The notes below the pieces were generated by a model that was given only the letters and a program-made list of their open reading frames with translations, ran no database searches and had not been told where the DNA came from. This document shows, piece by piece, positions 31,802 through 43,302 of a DNA stretch of 64,000 bases; the first letter of the stretch is position 1; each line of letters opens with the position of its first letter. The stretch spans positions 1,217,501-1,281,500 of the forward strand of contig JARGXX010000115.1 in the NCBI GenBank assembly GCA_030374765.1, in the 5' to 3' direction. A program made the translations under genes and the position numbers. Origin of the DNA: Agarophyton chilense. Taxonomy: Eukaryota > Rhodophyta > Florideophyceae > Gracilariales > Gracilariaceae.

Positions 31802-34800
31802 ATGGCTCAGCTTAGAAAGGCGCCAACTTTGCGAAAGCACATCGCCCGCAGAAATCGGTCCCGTAAGGCGCTGAGTCTTTACGCAAGATGCAGCATTATT
31901 TGCAACGGGACACCTGCAAAACGTACTCTACGACGTGAATGAAAAACGGGCCGCAGGTCCTCACGAGGTAGAGATAGCTTTCTACGAACATTACCCGAGG
32001 CTGCACTGGCACGTCTCCGAAGACTAATCAGTAGGTGTTATAGAGAAAGTGTTTCTCCAGCCAAGGAGAGATTGGAAATGCTGGTCCCCATACCAAAGTC
32101 GGTGCGCGCGGAAAGTTCCGCCCAATATCTTTGAAGCCCGTCTTTTCCAGAACAGCATAAATTCTAGTGAACAAGCTGTTCATGAAGTGGTTGGAGCCAA
32201 AGCTCCCGCCTCAACAGGCCGGATTCTGCATGGGAAGAAATACGGAGGAGAATGTCGCCGCATTGTGCGAGAGCAATACGAACGGCTGGGAGAAAAAGAG
32301 GCAAACTCTGACAGCCTTTTCAGACTTCTCCGAAGCAAACGATAGTGTCCCGCATTATCTTCTTTTCTCAAAACTAGAGACATGAAATCTGAAAGACGTC
32401 GGTCTCTGTAGGAGACTAACGCAGATCTGTTTCGCTTCCCTAAAGAGAAGGAAAGTCTGGCACACCAAGAGAAGGCGACCAACACGGGCATTGTCGAGAA
32501 GGTTGTGTTTTCCTTCTCTTCGCGAACGTCAAGGTCTTTTTCTTGAAGAATTTTTCATCTAGTGGCCTGATAGAGTGTTGACCTTTTTAGTGAAACAACG
32601 ACCCAGGAGGTCATTAAATTCGTCCAAGCAATCGGTCAACTTGTCGTCGGTGACGAAACGCTTCTGCGGTCGAGAACAACTCTAGAAACCTAGTGCGTTC
32701 TTCAACGCACTTGTATTGCAGCCTAGTGAGCGTAACACAGCTACACATATGTAGTGGGCGGCTGCAGTGTAGAAGAAACTGCAACAAGTTGTTGAGGGTC
32801 CTTAGCAAGCCCAACACGATACGAATTAATGTACGTGCTCATGTAAAGAAAGAGAGAATGAAACAACGTTACTCCCAATGAGTCAGGGAGTTGGTGCCCC
32901 AGTGTCTCTCCCTCAAGGAAGAACGCTGTCGCCTGTCCTCTGGACAGCATTCCTCGTCGGTCTCCCAGCCAAAGTGACAGAAGCGGTAAGAGCAGCAAAA
33001 GTAAGCCTTTTTGCAGGGGACACTGCACTGTGGACAACAGAATGCATTCCAGAAGAATGCAAGGAGAAGCTTCAGAAGGCACTGCACGCGTTCGAATCGT
33101 ACTGTGAGGACAATAATGAACCCCTCGAAAACGTCCTGGTCCCCTTCACGAACAAGGCGTGCCGAGACAAAAAATACAGGTATAGGGGAACGCTTGGTGA
33201 GCAAGCAGTATCCCCAAGTGAGTGTGTCCGATTCCTTGGAGTCTTGCGAGACAGCCCTCAAAACTTCAAGTGGCACCTAGACATTATAATCTCCCGATAC
33301 CGGCTGCGAAACTTGTACGTTGTCTCACACGAAAGTTTTGAGGGGCAAATTCGAATACTATGGACACAGTCTGGAAGGTTTCTTGGAGCCTTTTGCCGCC
33401 TATGCAGCTGGCTCAATCATACCGAACGCCGCCACAAACGGAGTGGGTGCACTTGATGTCGCACGCAACGAAGGCGTACGCCTTCAAACCGGCTGCATAT
33501 CTTCGACCCCAGTCTCGAAGCTCCTCAAACTTGTTCAGCATTTGCCCATGCGGGAAATAGCGAAAACAAAAGCAGCACTTCTTCACGAAAAGACAATGAG
33601 ACAAGAAGCATCAACGCCGACGAGAATCGAACTTCTGAGCCTTGTATGAAACCGCATACGTAGAAAGCGCTCAAACTTAAAACAAACCGCAGAGTCACAC
33701 CTGTCTGCCAAGAGGATCTTACAATTGCGGCATAGAAAGCCGCCCGCCTCCAAAGTAGGTCGAGCTTCGTTCTCTTTCATACATCATGTGGTGCTGACAG
33801 TGAAACGACTACAGGCTTTAGAATATCGTTGTGGGATCGAGTAGGCACTTTACAATAAAGCTACTGTGACAATTAGTCTTTTGAGAGCAACGTCCTTATC
33901 AATGGACAGACAGCGTCCGTTTTAGAACAACCCGCGAGATCTCTTTATGAGCGGGAGGGGCATAACGTAAACTAAGGAACAGCCAGGTGTCTGATTGAAC
34001 CCGATTCCCTCCCTCCCTCGCGCTTCACAGCATATCGCGCTCGAAAAGGCGCAATGCTTCAAAGAAGATCCTCCGTATGAACTGTGTCTGTGTTTACTGG
34101 TATCATCTTCTGCATCTGTTCCTGTGCTCGTATGTATCGAATGCTGTAGTTGATCCTATCGTTTCTATGTTGTGATGGCTACGAGTCGTTTGGCAGGAGT
34201 TATCGATACTAGATGATGGCTTGGTAGCCCGTACCCCGACCGTTCTACTGTAGCTCTGTTTTACATATACATAAGCTCCCCTATGGTCGACTACGGTCCT
34301 GTTCACAAAGAAGGAGCCCAGAGCTTTCTAAGGTTCCCTTGTTTGTCTCTGTTGGTTACCATAAACATACTGTAGATCCTATTATGACAGGGACTCCTTT
34401 AATTCTCCGAGAGTGCTGGAAAAGGCCACGCCGTTGTTGTTGGCCGGCCTACCCGAAAGTTATTGGGATATATACTGAGATGGTTCTGTCGGTGACTATG
34501 GAGGGGACAGCAAAAAATGGTCCACAAGAGCAGCCGTGCGCTGGGACGATGGGTGGTTTGCCGGAACAATTCATTAACCCTTGTACAAGCCGACCGACGA
34601 ACCATGCATCAACTTGTATCTCAATCGACAAAATACAGAGCCCTCACCGTGGATTCACTGCAATGATTATATATGGCAGAAAAGAAGGATCTTGAGTCAC
34701 AGACACCGACGAGCACTCGCTCGAAATTCTATACATCGATCCCGGAAGAGTAGGAACAGGTACGAACGGGATTTGGAGAAAGGATGATCGCCGAACGTCA

Positions 34801-35460
34801 CAGTCTGTATGATAGTACCGGCTGGCGTGAAAGTCTGTTCTTGTACAGCTGAAATATTCGCCATGCATGCTGCGGTTGATAATGTCGACGGTGAGACCCA
34901 TATAGCGGTTGGAATCTTCACAGATTCTGAAGAGTTGGTTGAGGCTCTCCAAGGTCAACTACGCTCACCGTATTCTATTGTACAGCAGCTGGTCTATAAA
35001 CTTCACACATTGGCCAACACATGCAATCGCTTTCTATCATGGGTTCCAAGTCATTGTGATATTTTGGAGTATTAGATTGTTAACGCTTTGGCTCAATCTG
35101 GACTCTATGTTCCCCTCCCCGAGATTCCAGTAGACTATACCGATTCGGCAACACTTCAATCGAAGTATTGTAGGAGCAAAAGTGTGTTTCAGATTAGTAG
35201 TCCAGACGCATTTGGTAGAGAGAGAGAGAAGCCAGAGAAGCCGAAATGACCCTCACACAGTTTGCGACAGCACATGTGCCTTCGCTACAACCTCTTGGGT
35301 CCTATCTTAATGAAAAAGTGATTCCTTGCGAGTACCAGAGTGAAAAAAAGACGTTAACCAGGTTCTTTTCCGGTACCCATTGGCAAATACCGCTGGGCGG
35401 CACGAGTTGCCTAGTCCATTGGTATAAGAAGATAAACCTCCAATAGCAATCATTAAGCAA
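31802..35460 (+). mobile_element. decayed non-LTR retrotransposon (LINE) with reverse transcriptase and RNase H
   Basis: Fragments in all three plus frames line up in the order of a LINE second ORF. Seen: linker and RT start (LVPIPKS near 32075); KLPPQQAGFCMGRNTEENVA and TAFSDFSEANDSVPH (32190-32370); LPQGRTLSPVLWTAF (32900-32950); the catalytic box as FAGDTALW (about 33010-33035, FADD with Asp changed to Gly); WHLDIIISRYRLR; then, after a frameshift, a thumb-like segment ending near 33649. RNase H follows: IY-stop-DGSVGD near 34467, TAEIFAMHAAV and FTDSEELVEALQ (34845-34970), WVPSHCDI and a stop followed by IVNALAQSG (35040-35100). A terminal FFSGTHW segment lies near 35368. Many stops and shifts show it is dead. 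Ends and target-site duplications are not resolved. Confidence 0.85.
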
Positions 35461-36641
35461 TGGCCAATAAAGATTTTGGGCTTCTTTAGAATAGAGAAAT
35501 ATCTCTAAGATAGGGCTACTGACGATCCGAAATCAGGAATGCAAGACCACAGTATAGAAGAAAAAGAAACGTCAAAATGAAGCCGGTCCAGTTAGAGCTC
35601 TAGGATGGAATGGCTGGGAACAAGGGCACTATGGAAACACATTGATCGATTAGAATTCAAGAACATGCTGATCTTCTTTACCGACAGGCGTGGATCATGG
35701 AATTCTTGTCAGAGCTTTAGGTTTGTAAAGATGAAAGGTTTGTCGGGCACGAGCAACTTATCTTCACGTGGTGTGCCTGTCTTTCATCTCACGAATCGAA
35801 GCGAAATGAGTACGCAACCGGATCTCCAACGGAGGCCAAGTTCGATCAAGAAGAACAAGAAGTAGAGGAACAAATGTCTACGGTTCGGAATAAACATTAG
35901 AACTCTTGAAAGAGTTCTTCAATGAAAGGTCCGAGATGACGAACTCATCCTGCAGATTAGCATCTACCTGGTAAGAAGCATACCAAAATCAATTGAAGGG
36001 CTTAAAATGATGTAGGCCTGCAGTCAGAAGACTAGCTAGGTAGCAATAGGCAGTGCGTCTATCTCAACTGCATTAAGGATATCATCGCCACATTTTCTTG
36101 CGGGAGAGCATTTGCATTCAAAAGCAGACGAAAAGATAGTGACGCACACGCACGCAGACTTCTGTTGCGTATTGAATCCGAACGGCGCGGTCTGTAAAAC
36201 AATGAAGACTGCTGAGAAATGAAACTGTTCTTTTTTGAGGCACCTACGGTCGATTCAAGCTGCTCCCATACTTAGACGTGCGGTACCAGTTCACAGTCGC
36301 GTTCACTATCTACGAAAATACCACGGTTCGCTCAGAGGGTCGCGCGAGATGCGAGCAAGCAGAACGTAATCGGTACGAAACTGTAATCTTCGTGAGACTC
36401 ACTTTTTCCACGGGACCAACCAAATGCAGTATGTTTCATGACACTTCTTTCCAAGACAAGGAACTGACGAGTGTATTACAGAGTCCTCAGCCCATAATGT
36501 TTGCTCTCTTGCGCTCCCACAAACTTCAGCCAAGCACAACGGAATATTTCGTAATTTGGATGCAGTAAACAAATAGCGTCCAGTGTGTTCGGTGAAGCAG
36601 AATCCAAGTGCGTTATTGCGCAATTACAAGTTTGATCCAAG
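35461..36641. other. unassigned region after the retroelement
   Basis: About 1.2 kb with short protein-like pieces (for example 35605-35865 plus) but no recognisable family. It may be further transposon-derived sequence, including the element's untranslated end. CTAGCTAG occurs at 36032-36039. The last part contains the 3' flank of the ASPIC gene. Confidence 0.4.
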
Positions 36642-38141
36642 TTACAGCACATTTCCCATTATCAGTGTACTTCCTGCTGCTCCGCCGGCTCTTTTCACCG
36701 TATAACCATTCGTGTAAGTTACAGATACCGAATCAGCCAACGAAAAAGTACCAAGACCGAAGTGCAGAGTTTCAATGTACGACCTGGAAACGGCTGCACC
36801 TGGCGAGCCAACTCGCTGAATCATTTTTCGACGGCCACCCCCGACAGTAACAGTAACAACAGCATGCAAAGCCGTTGCAATGCCGTCCGGAGCATTCCCC
36901 ACACGAACTTTGAGGAAACGACGGTTCCTGTTGAGAGTCATTACGTTTCGAAACAACTTATAGTTTCCAAGCTTCCCCTCGGTGTGATAGTCGCCTTGAC
37001 TAGATAAAAGGTCCAAGCGACCATCGTCGTCATAATCAAACGCGACGGCGTTGTCACCTCTCACATTAAAAGGTCGTGAGATGAGGCGGTCCACTCTTCT
37101 GAATGTACCGTCTCCATTGTTCAGCAGCATAATATCAGCTTTGAGATACTGTGTGACAAATATATCCATCCATCCATCGTTGTTAAAATCGCCAACGGTT
37201 ACACCGCGTGCCAAAGTTCCACGGGGTATGCGCGCCTTGGCAGTGGCATCTACGAAACGACCTCCCACGTTTTCCAGCAAGTAGTCGTAAAACGAATCCC
37301 CCTGTACCCATTTGAGGTCGCCTGACTTGGTTCTAGCCACGTACAAGTCAAAATCACCATCGTTATCGTAGTCGATTTCGGCTACGGCCACAACACCCAT
37401 TCGATTGATATTTCTCGGAAAGATCTCTTCGGTAGCGTCCCGAAACTTCCACGGACCGACAACTCTGTACGCAGCAAGCTTGTAATAGTGTGTGACAACT
37501 TCCATGATGCGGTCATTATCGACATCAATAGGCGAGCCATACCAATTATCATCTGACTCAAACCCCTTCGGAACGCGGAACTTATACTGCCCAAATAAGT
37601 TCTCGTAACCGAATTGGCGAGGATTGCTCTGCGAAGGGCCGTTCATAAAAAGAACGTCCGGAAAGCCAGTGTGTGTGAAAGAAAGGTCCAGGAACATGGC
37701 AGTTCTGCCTCTACCACCTACCTGTTGAACAGCATATGACATGTTCCGAACAACTCGCTCAGGATTAACTTCGTACATCTGCGGGTAAGAAGGGTTGAGA
37801 CCAAAATTACCACCGGGGGATATTGTGAATCTCATATTGTTGTTATAAATAGAAACAGGGACTGGGACAATGCCATGATTATCTTTCCATGATCGCCACG
37901 GAGACTTTATGAAACGCCCATTTCCTTGGTTGAAAAATATCTCGGCGTAGAAGCTATCGTGATAGCAGAAGAGAAGGTCTGGGCGCCCATCGCGGTCAAG
38001 ATCGGCTATGGCGGGTCCCGAATATTTTTTTTGAGGGTTGTTTGGAAGCCCAACAGCCCGGGAAACGTCAACGAACGATGGCGAGTTCTGCGCGACAGCA
38101 AAGGTAAGCAAAAAGAATACAGATGTAATCGCGACATGCAT
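36642..38141 (-). CDS. secreted FG-GAP/VCBS and ASPIC/UnbV domain protein
   Basis: This 499-residue protein begins with a clear signal peptide (MHVAITSVFFLLTFAVAQ). It carries a series of beta-propeller repeats with calcium-binding DxDxDG loops: ADLDRDGRPDLLF, EIDYDNDGDFDLYV, GDFNNDGWMDIFV and FDYDDDGRLDLLS. The last 100 residues resemble the ASPIC/UnbV domain (FLKVRVGNAPDG, RSYIETLHFGLG). Proteins with this order (the CRTAC1 family and bacterial UnbV) are extracellular or surface-bound and probably bind ligands or matrix. The frame opens 44 codons earlier, but only the ATG at 38141 places the signal peptide at the N-terminus. Intronless; an origin by transfer from bacteria is possible but unproven. 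Confidence 0.88.
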   Translation of the reverse strand: MHVAITSVFFLLTFAVAQNSPSFVDVSRAVGLPNNPQKKYSGPAIADLDRDGRPDLLFCYHDSFYAEIFFNQGNGRFIKSPWRSWKDNHGIVPVPVSIYNNNMRFTISPGGNFGLNPSYPQMYEVNPERVVRNMSYAVQQVGGRGRTAMFLDLSFTHTGFPDVLFMNGPSQSNPRQFGYENLFGQYKFRVPKGFESDDNWYGSPIDVDNDRIMEVVTHYYKLAAYRVVGPWKFRDATEEIFPRNINRMGVVAVAEIDYDNDGDFDLYVARTKSGDLKWVQGDSFYDYLLENVGGRFVDATAKARIPRGTLARGVTVGDFNNDGWMDIFVTQYLKADIMLLNNGDGTFRRVDRLISRPFNVRGDNAVAFDYDDDGRLDLLSSQGDYHTEGKLGNYKLFRNVMTLNRNRRFLKVRVGNAPDGIATALHAVVTVTVGGGRRKMIQRVGSPGAAVSRSYIETLHFGLGTFSLADSVSVTYTNGYTVKRAGGAAGSTLIMGNVL

Positions 38142-39400
38142 TACGTGTAAATTGAAATGAATAAGGGATTGTCCGGGAATCCAGGAAATTATAGCTTCTC
38201 TGTAGTGCTCGCGCCAGCAGGTAGGGAAGTTTTTGTGCTGGAATATTGGGGCGATGAGGTTATGTTGTAGCAATATAGCGCGTGAGACTTAGCGCTTTGT
38301 TGAAGAACACATTGATGTAATCCGTGTGATTTGATGGCTACACGTCGTGCAGTAAGGTGCGCGACACTAATACAAGATAGCATATTGAGCCTTCGCTATG
38401 GATCATCCTCTAGCACATGCTTGCTGCAAGCCAACGCACAGCCGCTGTATGGGCCGTGCTTGTACTGCAGCCCTGGTACAGTATGACGGCGTGAATGTGT
38501 CAATGGTCTCGAGGCTGTTGCAATACTGATCTGCATCCAATTGCGCTTCGCTCCGCTCACCTCACGCCATGACGAAAGCTGCTGACCGTCGAAAGCAACG
38601 AGTGAAAGAGTAGTGCGCTCGCTTGCTTACCGCTCTCAACGAAGACGAGCTTCGATGCATTCGCGCAAGACACTTGGCGCACCAGAGAGGCTCTACGCGT
38701 TCATCACGCCACTACCTTCGTAGTAATGTAAACCAAATGTGCGATCAAGTTATCATTACTGCTGTACCATGCAAGGGTAGAGGCCTGAGCGCAACATTGC
38801 CACCAGTTGAGAGGGTTCGCAATTACTGTACTAGCTACTTGGAATGAACCAATGGTTTTCTGCCAAGATTCAAGTGTTCTTAGGCACGCTCACTCAAACA
38901 TGCTGCCGTGCACTGTGGCAAACAACCTGCTCGTTGTTCGGCGCGACAACGAATCGGCACAAGTATCCCGCTGGAGTTCCAAGATCATGCCATGCCAGCT
39001 TATGTACATATTGTACGAGCATTGCTTTGTAGCCTGTATGGCGCAACACTCGACTGTTCATCTGTTTGCCCCCGTATTTGTATTCTTGACAGTGGTTACA
39101 GACAACTGGCTGATATTTTAGCACGGTCGCCGTGGAAGTCACCACCACAATATACATGTTACCTTTGATCACAAACCTTCTGCATCTTTGCAAACAGCAC
39201 TCGTTGCCTGCAGTGTTTGGTGAAAAGCGGACGCGGAGTGACAAGGGTTAGCTAACCCTCTTACCTGCAGATTGCCTGCGTTCTATTTCAATGGAAAGCT
39301 AGGGTTTTGTCACGGCGTTCGAGAAGCACAAAAGAACACTTTTGGGTCCATGAGATGAAATCAATGATAATTGTTCGCGCAGCCATGGTGAAAATATTTT
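38142..39400. other. intergenic, no supported gene
   Basis: About 1.26 kb between two minus-strand genes. Open frames on both strands (38894-39244 minus, 38807-39121 plus) show no motif. No RNA gene recognised. Confidence 0.5.
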
Positions 39401-40273
39401 TCATGCGTTGTGAAGTTGGTCAACCTCATACAAAGCGCGATACACAGAACCTCCTTTTTTCATAACAGCGATCTCCCGCTCAGTGGGAACTCCGAGCGGA
39501 TTGTTAAGCAACCACCCATTGTGATCAACACGCAAATCATGCTGATCTTGAAGTCGTGCAAATCCGCCATGTTGATCAAAAAGGTAGGTCATCTCAGTGG
39601 CAACGTCCAAAACATCGCTTTGGACAAACACACGCGGCTGTATGACAGCGTGGGAGCCATTGGACGCAGCACGGTTTGTGGACTTTTGCAGGATGTGATA
39701 AATATCTTCCACAAGCGCAGTGTTGACCATTCTTCTCTTTGCATGACGTTTCTTAAACCAAGGGTCGCAAAACTGAATAAGAAGCTGTCGAAGCACTTGC
39801 TGAGGACACATATCCAGAATGGAACACAAAGAGACGTTGGCGTTAGCAGCGAGATAAAACAAATTACCTAATCCGGCCTGCTCAGCGCAGCGGTTGGCCT
39901 GATGAACCAGGGGCTCGCGAATCTCGATTCCAAGATAATTGCATTGCGGCTGGATCTTGGCCATGTTGAGCAAAAAGCGCCCCTTTGCGACACCGACATC
40001 AACTACGAGCGGGAGCGAAACATCTCTAAAAGCAATGGAATACCACTCTTGGGGAAGCTGTACGGGCTGGCTCCACCGGCGCGCAAGAGGGTTGAGATGC
40101 TGGCGGACGCGAACTTGACCGGGCTGTGGTGCGGCTGCTGGCGGCGGCTGTATTAGCTGTGCGGCCGTTGTGCGGTACATGGAGCGCGATCGGAGGAGAT
40201 AGGGGGACTGCTGGACGGGTCGAAGCGGACGGGCGATGAGGCTCAGAGGTGGAGCGAAACCCGGTCGCGACAT
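39401..40273 (-). CDS. trmB: tRNA (guanine-N7)-methyltransferase TrmB, organellar form
   Basis: The 290-residue model has a transit-like N-terminus (PGFAPPLSLIARPLRPVQQS) and then a TrmB domain: HLNPLARRW, LVVDVGVAKGRFLL (SAM loop), YLGIEIREPLV, FYLAANANVSL, IQFCDPWFKKRHAKRR (the family's DPWxKxRHxKRR catalytic stretch) and VFVQSDVLDVA. TrmB makes m7G at position 46 of tRNA variable loops. The sequence is of the cyanobacterial/plastid type, unlike the TRM8/METTL1 gene at 48788. Two starts are possible. An ATG at 40441 would add 56 Arg-rich residues but leave under 100 bp to eL39. I prefer the ATG at 40273. The targeted compartment (plastid or mitochondrion) is inferred. Confidence 0.88.
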   Translation of the reverse strand: MSRPGFAPPLSLIARPLRPVQQSPYLLRSRSMYRTTAAQLIQPPPAAAPQPGQVRVRQHLNPLARRWSQPVQLPQEWYSIAFRDVSLPLVVDVGVAKGRFLLNMAKIQPQCNYLGIEIREPLVHQANRCAEQAGLGNLFYLAANANVSLCSILDMCPQQVLRQLLIQFCDPWFKKRHAKRRMVNTALVEDIYHILQKSTNRAASNGSHAVIQPRVFVQSDVLDVATEMTYLFDQHGGFARLQDQHDLRVDHNGWLLNNPLGVPTEREIAVMKKGGSVYRALYEVDQLHNA

Positions 40274-40536
40274 TGACGATGCCGCTGCGAAGCTCTGACG
40301 CGCGGCATGGCGAGGAAGAGGAGAAGGCTTTGGCACATGCACCCGCTTCCCAAACAGGGACACGTATGCCACGTGCAAAAAGGTTTTTGTAATTCTAACT
40401 GTAAGTCGGGCTCGTCGCCGCTGGTGGTCACCGGCCGTCATCGCCGTCGACTCTTTCACCGTTGCAATCCGGCCATCGCCCCCATTTGCCGCCGCGCCTC
40501 ACTCGTCGCATCCTTTTGTGCAATCGTCCGCCAACA

Positions 40537-40793
40537 ATGGTAAGTTGTCTACGCCAGCCGCATCCATCCAGAGCAAACGATCCATTCCTTCTTCTTAATG
40601 AGTATGATCCTGACTTTTCTGCTTGCCCGCGCGTCAATAGCCGGCCCACAAGACCTTTCTCATCAAGAAGAAGCTCGCCAAGAAGGCGCGACAAAACCGA
40701 CATGCTCCGCAGTGGTTCCGAATGAAAACGGATAATAAGATTCGGTACAATAACAAGCGTCGTCACTGGCGTCGCACAAAGCTCGGCTTCTGA
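40537..40793 (+). CDS. RPL39: large-subunit ribosomal protein eL39 (2 exons)
   Basis: Exon 1 is just the start codon (40537-40539), followed at once by GTAAGT. The intron ends at TCAATAG and exon 2 is 40641-40793. Joined, the product has 51 residues, the normal length: start [15 protein letters not shown], then [27 protein letters not shown]. All hallmark residues of eL39, which lines the nascent-peptide exit tunnel of the cytosolic ribosome, are visible. The 101-nt intron straight after the ATG is a common arrangement in ribosomal protein genes. The promoter is shared or overlapping with the divergent trmB gene. Confidence 0.95.
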
Positions 40794-41611
40794 GCGCACT
40801 CGCCTTTTCGCGTCCTTCGCCTGTTTTCAGCATGTGTTTCTCATTCCTGCCTTCCATGTCACAAAGCGCATGCCCCGTGCATTCCACGTTCAATTTCGCC
40901 GATTGCAGGCGACGCTGGTGCGTTTGCGATATCTTGTCAGTGGTGCTGTCCTAGTGCCCTTGGTCAGTTGTTGTTGTGTTGCCTGAGTGTGGCTTAAGTG
41001 TGGCTGATGGAACACCTTGTGTTGGAGTCAGTATGCGATTTGCGCCGAGTATAAACTACAAAATGAGCCATTTGTCATTACCACCCTGATCCAGTTCTTT
41101 ATCCTTCATGGGAGCTCGTCCATAACCAAGCACTGCTCGTCACCGTTCCACATTACACGAGCATGAGCGCACCACACTCAGATTATATTAATTTCTTTAT
41201 CACGTGGTCACAAACCGAAAACTCAGCTGCTGTCCTCTATGACTCGCCGAAGAATTCGAGACATTTCGCTGACAACACATAGTAACACCTTTGAGGAACG
41301 ATCGATGTGAACTCGACTCTTTTCACTATCCATTCTTTCTAAACTCGCGCCCAGTGCCTTTCGAATGAACATTCTAAACATTGCAATCCGTTGTAAACAT
41401 CCTGGATAGTACATCGTCGCTCGCATTTATCACCGTACAACATAGCAAAAGGTCAAACACAAGAGAAATGCAAGCCGTGTGCCACAGTACATTATCTCCT
41501 TAACATGACGCTCACAAATATCTATTCTCTCTCATGTTGGAAGGAAAGTTGCCGCACTTTTGTTCCAAAAACATGTGCAAACAGCATTCAAAGTACTCCC
41601 AGGCGTCGATT
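40794..41611. other. convergent intergenic region
   Basis: About 0.8 kb holding the 3' flanks of eL39 and of the Myb/SANT gene. No supported gene. Confidence 0.5.
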
Positions 41612-43302
41612 TCAAGGTCTGAGACCCCTATCTTCAACAGGTTCACAGTTTGACTTTTCATATGCTGCTTTAGCAGCAGCCTGTCTGCTCAAAAAAATGG
41701 CCGTCTCTCTGACTCGAGAAATATCAAGATCTCGCCGTCCCGATTGGTTTCTGCTTTGAGAAGTCACGTAGGCCTTTGTAGTTGTTTTACCATTCTTTGC
41801 AAATAAAACATGATGTTCTGACTGTCCATGTTCTTTGTTGATCTCATTCTGCGTCCTTTGAGCATTCCGGACTCTTCTTTCGTTATGGTCCGTCGTGGGA
41901 TTCATGAGCCGATCAATACTTGCACTTCTATTAACATGACCATTGCAAATTTCAGCGTGAGCGTTGTTCATGTCGGTTTTTTGTTTAGCCTCAAGTCCTT
42001 GGACTTCCGAATCTACACAGTTCATGATTTTCACATTCACATCATCGTTCGACGAACAGGTCGATGGATCAGGACCAGCGAAAGATTTTGAATGTGTTCC
42101 ATGACTCTCAGTTTTTGAAGTGGAAGTCGGCGCTTTCGAATCTTCCTCTTTGTTGTCCTCAATCTCCTCATGCACCACCCATGATTTCAGCTCGCCCTTC
42201 TCCCGAGTGATTCTACCGACAGCGAATAGATTTCTAAAATGTCCCTTACATTGAACCCAATTCCTAGAACCACCCAATGCCGCAACAATTTCACGAAGAA
42301 CTGTCTGTTCATCCTTTGACGAATTCTTTTTTATCGTTTCGAAAAAGACAGAGTTCTCTTCTTCGGTCCAGTTGACTCGGATCCGCTTATGTGGCCGAGG
42401 AAACCTTGGATATGCATAAGGTCTCACATTTTCAGCTCGTTCCAATGAAACAACTTGCAGTGGTTGCCTGGTTCTGTGCTCAAGTTCAGAAACCGAAAGT
42501 GGCGGATGCCTTTTCAAATTGAATGCGGCATTTGCAGTATGATTCTGTTGCCCGGCAGCAAAAGAGTCTGGATAGAGCGGCGGGCGAATACATCTTGAGG
42601 CTATTCTTGAACCCGAGTTCCCTGGTTGATTAGCGATGACTGAGGAACCCAACTGTTCGTTTTGAGACTGGTTTGCTGTGCAACCATTGGAGCATTGTGC
42701 GATCGGTTGCAAGTTGCCATTAATACGGTCCCTATAAGAGTGGTTTATGATACTTGGAGAGCTATTTCCTTCCTGTTTGCATACTTGTGTGCACTCATGG
42801 GATTGGACAAGCTTTTCTGTTTCGTTTGCGCATTGGTTAATAGCTTCGCCGATCTGCACCACCGACAGTGACGGTTGGATTTTCGGAGACAGTGAAAGCA
42901 TGGAATTGGTTAGCCTTGTTCACATAATAAACTCGCAAATGCTGCTCGAAGCTTGGAAGAACCGATAAGTATCTACTGCCGCTATAAACGGAGGTTAAAC
43001 AAGATATTGGGGGTGTCCTAACCAATGGAAGATATTCGATTCATTCTTACCTTTGAAAAATGAAAAGCAACTTCTCTCAGCGTGACAACCCAAAGAGCAT
43101 CTGTTTTTTCACTGAAGTGTGGAGGACGATGTGACATGTTCGGAGGTCTTAGCCCTGATAGACAAGCGAAGGCATTCTCCGTTTGTTGGACGGAGTCCCC
43201 GAGAAAAGGGGTTGACTCAGAGGACGATTGGCGATACGTGCTGTCCGTTTTGCCCTTGAAGCCAGCGTTGGGGTTTGAACGATTAGAAGCTTGTTTAGTC
43301 AT
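41612..43302 (-). CDS. Myb/SANT-domain protein (2 exons)
   Basis: My model joins exon 1 (43051-43302, ending FHFSK) to exon 2 (41612-42853, starting IGEAINQCANE) in phase 0. The intron is about 197 nt with a GTAAGA donor, a GGCTAACC branch-like site and a GTGCAG acceptor. The 497-residue product has one Myb/SANT-like domain in mid-protein: RVNWTEEENSVFFETIKKN, then GGSRNWVQCKGHFRNLF, with the expected tryptophan spacing of a three-helix fold. The rest is polar, Ser/Asn/Gln-rich and unstructured. Single-repeat proteins of this kind are nuclear DNA- or chromatin-binding factors; targets are unknown. A TATA-like CTTATATC lies about 50 bp before the ATG. If the splice is wrong, translation could start at 42901. 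Confidence 0.7.

Noticed and set aside
33600-33650. GAATCGAACTTCT, resembling an antisense tRNA B box
   Set aside because: It lies within the retroelement reading frame and has no matching acceptor stem or A box.
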